The notes under the pieces were generated by a model. That model saw only the letters and a program-made list of their open reading frames with translations. It had not been told where the DNA came from and did no database searches. This document shows, one piece after another, positions 6,464 through 9,295 of a stretch of DNA of 9,295 nucleotides (position 1 is its first letter; every line of letters begins with the position of its first letter). Origin of the DNA: RGIG3528 sp045598045. Its GTDB lineage: Bacteria; Bacillota; Clostridia; Lachnospirales; Lachnospiraceae. A program made the position numbers and the translations under genes. Where the stretch lies: contig JAZLLG010000008.1 in the NCBI GenBank assembly GCA_045598045.1, forward strand, positions 1 to 9,295, given 5' to 3'.

Positions 6464-9139
6464 TTATTTCTTCCTTTTCTTTGCCGACAGGAAACATAAT
6501 CCTGCACCAATGAAGCAAAGGAATATCCCGGCGAATCTGATAGGAAGAATTAAGTTTCCACCATTATCACCCTTAACAAGAATCAAAGCTGAAATCGGCT
6601 CAACGGTAACTTCACCCTTAACTGTCCTGAGTGCCTTTGTTCCTGCCTTTTTAGAGTCAACATAAACTTTCCATTTACCTTCGGGAAGAGTAATCTTTGT
6701 TTCCGTTTCGTTTCCGTTAAATATACAAACGATTCCATCGGACTTTTCACCGTTTACCCCACCGTTAATAAGAAGTGCGGCTGTACCTGATTCAAGTCCT
6801 TCAAAGTTTGTAATATTTTCTTTTATCATTTCCGCATCTGACATTCTGAGAGCAGGATGCTCTTTTCTGAAAGCGATAAGTCCCTTGTAATATTCAAATA
6901 CGTTTTTGCACTCATCCTTTTCAAGATCTGCCCATTTAAGGCTGTTGATTGCATCTCCTGCATTATAGCTGTTTGAGTTGAATGTTCCGTCCTCATTAAC
7001 CTTTGTACGAAGCATTTCTTCTCCGGCCTGCATAAAAGGAATTCCTTCTGCAGTAAGATAAACCGCAGCCGCAAGATTGTTCATGCGAACCTGGTCTTCT
7101 CTTGAAGCCGACGGTGTGGAACTTGTAATTCTGTCGATAAGAGTATTGTTATCATGACAGGATGCGTAGTTTACAGTCTGCGCGGGATTCTTTGTCCATG
7201 CGGAGTCAGCTTTGAAAAGGCGCATAATAGTAGTTGCATTTGCAGCACCGGATACAAAACCTGTTGAAGTCGTTGAGAATACACCGCCCTTAAGAGCATC
7301 ACGCATATTGTCGCTGAAAAATGCAAATTCGGGTACAAGTGCGGAATTTGTCTGTGTGCAAAGTTCTACGTTTTTCTTTGTAACGGTCGTCGTCATCGTC
7401 CAACCTTCACCATAGAACTTAACGTTAGGGTGATTTTTATGAACGGTGCTGATTATTTCGTTAATGGTATCAACATCAAGAAGTCCGACAAGGTCAAAAC
7501 GGAATCCGTCGATATGATACTCTTCAACCCAGTAATTTACGGAATCAACGATGTATTTGCGCACCATGGTTCTTTCGGATGCAGTATCATTTCCGCAGCC
7601 GGAACCGTTTGAATATGAGCCCATGTCGTTCTTTCTTGAGAAATAACCCGGAACAAGCTTATTGAAGCAGAACGTGTCAGCACTCTGAACATGGTTGTAA
7701 ACAACGTCCATAACTACGGAAAGACCATTATCATGTAGAGCCTTAACCATCTGTTTGGCCTCGTTAACTCTAACCGCTCCGTTATAAGGATCTGTTGAAT
7801 ATGATCCTTCCGGAACATTGTAGTTTACGGGATCGTAACCCCAGTTAAACTGATTAACCTGTTTAGTTTCATCAACAGAGCCGAAATCATAGAACGGAAG
7901 GATATGAACATGAGTAACTCCAAGTTCTTTTATGTGGTCAATACCTGTAGAAACTCCGCCTTTTGTCTTTGTACCTTTTTCAGTAAACGCAAGATATTTG
8001 CCTACATTCTTAATGCCGGAGTTCTCATCCGTGGAAAGATCACGAACGTGAAGCTCATAAATAATCATATCATTTGCCGGCATATCATAGTTCGGATCTT
8101 TATCCTTTTCCCATCCTTCAGGATCTGTGGAATCAAGATCGATTACCATTGCGCGGCTGCCGTTTACGCCTGTTGTTCTTGCATAAGGATCGCAAACCGT
8201 TGTCTGTCTTCCGTTAACGGTAACACTGTAAACATAGTACACTCCGTTCAAATCGCCGGCTTTTTCGCAAACCCATGTTCCGTTAACGTCCTTTGTCATC
8301 GGTATCGTATCTATTTTGTCATCTGTATAAGGTGTACCGCCCGAATAAAGATAAACTTCAAGTTTTTCTGCTGTCGGAGCCCAGACTCTGAATGTTGTTT
8401 TTTCTTTTGACCATGTAGCCCCGAGGTCATTACCGGTATATGTCATCTCGTCTTCAAAGAACTGTTCGGACCAGATACTCGGAATTACAACATCGTAATC
8501 AATATCCATAAATGTGAGTTTATAGCTCTTAAAGTAGTCAAGTTCACCATCAACAAAAACAGTGTAAACACCCTTATCACCGCCGGATACGCTCAAAATA
8601 CCGATTTCTCCGTCTGCACCTGAAAGCTTAAATGCCTTATTGGGATCGCCGTCACACTTATCTGTAAGAGTAACCGTTATAACGTTGCTTCCCTCATATT
8701 TTGCATTAGTAACCTTAATACCTTTCACGCAATCATCTCCATAAACTTTTTCAAAGCCTTCAACCTTTGATTCAACGTATACATGAACAGTACCGGAAAC
8801 CATTTCGGAAACATCAATAAACTGGTCTTTGTCGATATCCTTCGTCCAATCGCTTGTACGAACAATAAATCCGACTTTTTCCGTTCCCGGAGTAAGTGTA
8901 ATGGACGCTACTTTTTCGCCGTCAACATCAGAGAACTCATATCCGGCTCCGTCTTTACCATATTCCCAAAACCATACATCCCATCCGTCATATGCTCCGT
9001 CAGCTCTGTGGTAATGAAGCTTGACAACTACATCCGAGTCGCCGTAAGTCTTCTTTGCAGGTGAAAAGCCTGTAAACAGAGTCGTGAAAACAAGGCATAA
9101 GCAAAGAACAAGATTCAATACTTTTACTGTCTTTTTCAT
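6464..9139 (-). CDS. pulA: Type I pullulanase, secreted and membrane-anchored
   Basis: This is a debranching glycoside hydrolase (GH13) that cuts alpha-1,6 links in pullulan and branched starch or glycogen fragments outside the cell. From the ATG at 9139 it has 891 residues: a signal peptide (about 1-33), a CBM41 starch-binding domain (about 36-130, with WDVWFWE at 53-59), a linking beta domain, CBM48 (about 237-327), the catalytic barrel and a C-terminal beta domain. The type I signature FNWGYDP is at 431-437. GH13 regions are intact: DVVYNH (478-483), GFRFDLVG with nucleophile Asp549, YGEGW with acid/base Glu578, and SCHDNN with Asp663. The end is a hydrophobic helix (about 863-885) and KKRKK with no LPXTG, so a membrane anchor is likely. 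The frame stays open 18 codons further upstream, but those codons lie in intron domain VI and its flank. It is a single-gene unit with its own terminator. The GH13 assignment is certain; the gene symbol is by family. Confidence 0.96.
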   Translation of the reverse strand: MKKTVKVLNLVLCLCLVFTTLFTGFSPAKKTYGDSDVVVKLHYHRADGAYDGWDVWFWEYGKDGAGYEFSDVDGEKVASITLTPGTEKVGFIVRTSDWTKDIDKDQFIDVSEMVSGTVHVYVESKVEGFEKVYGDDCVKGIKVTNAKYEGSNVITVTLTDKCDGDPNKAFKLSGADGEIGILSVSGGDKGVYTVFVDGELDYFKSYKLTFMDIDYDVVIPSIWSEQFFEDEMTYTGNDLGATWSKEKTTFRVWAPTAEKLEVYLYSGGTPYTDDKIDTIPMTKDVNGTWVCEKAGDLNGVYYVYSVTVNGRQTTVCDPYARTTGVNGSRAMVIDLDSTDPEGWEKDKDPNYDMPANDMIIYELHVRDLSTDENSGIKNVGKYLAFTEKGTKTKGGVSTGIDHIKELGVTHVHILPFYDFGSVDETKQVNQFNWGYDPVNYNVPEGSYSTDPYNGAVRVNEAKQMVKALHDNGLSVVMDVVYNHVQSADTFCFNKLVPGYFSRKNDMGSYSNGSGCGNDTASERTMVRKYIVDSVNYWVEEYHIDGFRFDLVGLLDVDTINEIISTVHKNHPNVKFYGEGWTMTTTVTKKNVELCTQTNSALVPEFAFFSDNMRDALKGGVFSTTSTGFVSGAANATTIMRLFKADSAWTKNPAQTVNYASCHDNNTLIDRITSSTPSASREDQVRMNNLAAAVYLTAEGIPFMQAGEEMLRTKVNEDGTFNSNSYNAGDAINSLKWADLEKDECKNVFEYYKGLIAFRKEHPALRMSDAEMIKENITNFEGLESGTAALLINGGVNGEKSDGIVCIFNGNETETKITLPEGKWKVYVDSKKAGTKALRTVKGEVTVEPISALILVKGDNGGNLILPIRFAGIFLCFIGAGLCFLSAKKRKK

Positions 9140-9144
9140 AATAA

Positions 9145-9152
9145 CCTCCCCT
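9145..9152 (-). promoter_or_regulatory. Pullulanase ribosome binding site next to the intron end
   Basis: AGGGGAGG (minus strand, 9152-9145) is 5 nt before the ATG at 9139 and only 3 nt after the predicted intron 3' end at 9156. It fixes the start at 9139 rather than the upstream in-frame ATG at 9193. The pullulanase can therefore be translated from spliced mRNA, and in principle from unspliced mRNA. Confidence 0.9.
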
Positions 9153-9155
9153 ATA

Positions 9156-9190
9156 ATCGAGTAGGAGGCGGTGACTAACCGCCGTCCTCT
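9156..9190 (-). ncRNA. Group II intron domain VI with branch-point A
   Basis: As RNA, GGCGGU (9183-9178) pairs with ACCGCC (9172-9167) under a 5-nt loop. After a bulged C (9184), AGGA (9188-9185) pairs with UCCU (9166-9163). An unpaired A at 9162 follows, then further pairs resume (9161-9189, 9160-9190). That bulged A is the 7th base from the predicted intron end at 9156, matching the normal branch-point position of 7-8 nt. Confidence 0.88.
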
Positions 9191-9194
9191 CACA

Positions 9195-9224
9195 GCACCG
9201 TACGTACCGTTCGGTATACGGCGC
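9195..9224 (-). ncRNA. Group II intron domain V (catalytic hairpin)
   Basis: As RNA, GCGCCGUA (9224-9217) pairs with UACGGUGC (9202-9195, one G-U). A two-base CG bulge (9204-9203) follows, then UACC (9216-9213) pairs with GGUA (9208-9205) under a GAAC tetraloop (9212-9209). The triad CGC (9223-9221) and the two-base bulge are the catalytic metal-binding elements of group II introns. All expected pairs are intact, so this domain looks functional. Confidence 0.92.
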
Positions 9225-9226
9225 TT

Positions 9227-9295
9227 TCAATAGTTGACGTGCACAGACTGATAAGCTGTGGCTAAATCATAAAAGCCACTGTTTATCAGTCTTTC
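9227..9295 (-). CDS. Probable C-terminus of intron-encoded reverse transcriptase/maturase (partial)
   Basis: A frame enters from the window edge and stops at TGA (9229-9227), 2 nt before domain V. It gives 22 residues that include NSGFYDLATAYQSVHVNY. Ending immediately before domain V is the normal arrangement for class IIC intron proteins, and the residues look like the tails of that family, though I judge this from memory. The fragment holds no catalytic motif, and 22 open codons could occur by chance. The alternative is an ORF-less intron in which the inverted repeat at 9245-9292 caps domain IV. Confidence 0.55.
   Translation of the reverse strand, partial: ERLINSGFYDLATAYQSVHVNY
9245..9292. 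repeat. Inverted repeat inside the intron, just before domain V
   Basis: AGACTGATAA (9245-9254) is perfectly complementary to TTATCAGTCT (9283-9292), and GTGGCT (9258-9263) to AGCCAC (9274-9279), with a 10-nt loop. This makes a long stem of at least 16 pairs with a short internal mismatch. It overlaps the probable reverse transcriptase C-terminal codons. It may be the distal part of domain IV, or a hairpin that shields or terminates the protein-coding part of the intron. Confidence 0.6.

Larger units (their letters stand above)
9156..9295 (-). mobile_element. 3' end of a group II (class IIC-like) intron
   Basis: This is the terminal part of a retroelement running on the minus strand from beyond the window to a predicted 3' end at 9156 (ending CTCGAT, the usual AY ending). 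It includes the tail of a probable reverse transcriptase frame, domain V and domain VI in the correct order and spacing. Domain V closely resembles, from memory, the domain V of the Oceanobacillus iheyensis class IIC intron, and it has the CGC catalytic triad typical of that class. Class IIC introns usually insert just after transcription terminators; here the 3' exon is the leader of the pullulanase gene. The 5' half is not visible, so completeness and splicing ability cannot be judged. Confidence 0.88.

Noticed and set aside
7904..8410. Plus-strand frame of 168 codons opposite the pullulanase
   Set aside because: Cysteine-rich, low-sense composition typical of antisense frames; the pullulanase CBM48 and catalytic regions on the other strand are clearly real.
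9000..9230. Minus-strand frame of 76 codons starting inside intron domain V
   Set aside because: Its first third translates the intron RNA domains and the rest is out of frame with the pullulanase signal peptide, so it is a shadow of structured RNA and coding sequence.

Overview
The window looks like chromosomal DNA from a low-to-moderate-GC Firmicute, most likely a Clostridia member near Lachnospiraceae. The reasons are the yraN - DUF512 - der - plsY - gpsA gene order, strong AGGAGG-type ribosome binding sites, consensus sigma-A promoters, a surface-attached type I pullulanase and an SH3b-SH3b-NlpC/P60 wall hydrolase. The family assignment is inference. Every recognised gene lies on the minus strand, so transcription runs from high to low coordinates.

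Right end (9156-9295, minus strand): the 3' end of a group II intron that continues beyond the window. Domain V and domain VI, with its bulged branch-point A, are readable base by base. Domain V closely resembles that of bacterial class IIC introns such as the Oceanobacillus iheyensis intron. An open frame stopping 2 nt before domain V is probably the C-terminus of the intron-encoded reverse transcriptase/maturase. The intron ends at the leader of the next gene, just before its Shine-Dalgarno sequence.

6464-9139: a secreted, membrane-anchored GH13 type I pullulanase (CBM41, CBM48, catalytic domain, C-terminal membrane tail). A large inverted repeat (6369-6421) and a Rho-independent terminator (6309-6349) follow it.

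1596-6248: a tight five-gene operon: yraN, a PDZ/radical-SAM DUF512 protein, der, plsY, gpsA. It appears to start from an extended -10 promoter at 6290-6298. All junctions are overlaps or a 2-nt gap, so translational coupling is likely. GpsA makes glycerol-3-phosphate and PlsY acylates it, so the last two genes form the entry to phospholipid synthesis. Der serves 50S ribosome assembly. The roles of YraN and the DUF512 protein are poorly defined.

176-1444: a secreted cell-wall hydrolase with its own consensus promoter (TTGACA-17-TATAAT), a long inverted repeat starting at the transcript 5' end, and two operator-like palindromes further upstream. A Rho-independent terminator follows at 131-167. 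Bases 1-130 are non-coding, rich in nested inverted repeats, and I could not identify them.

I see no CRISPR array, tRNA, rRNA, defence system or clearly new multi-gene system. The most informative parts are the intron-pullulanase junction, the unidentified structured sequence at the left edge, and the regulatory architecture upstream of the wall hydrolase gene.
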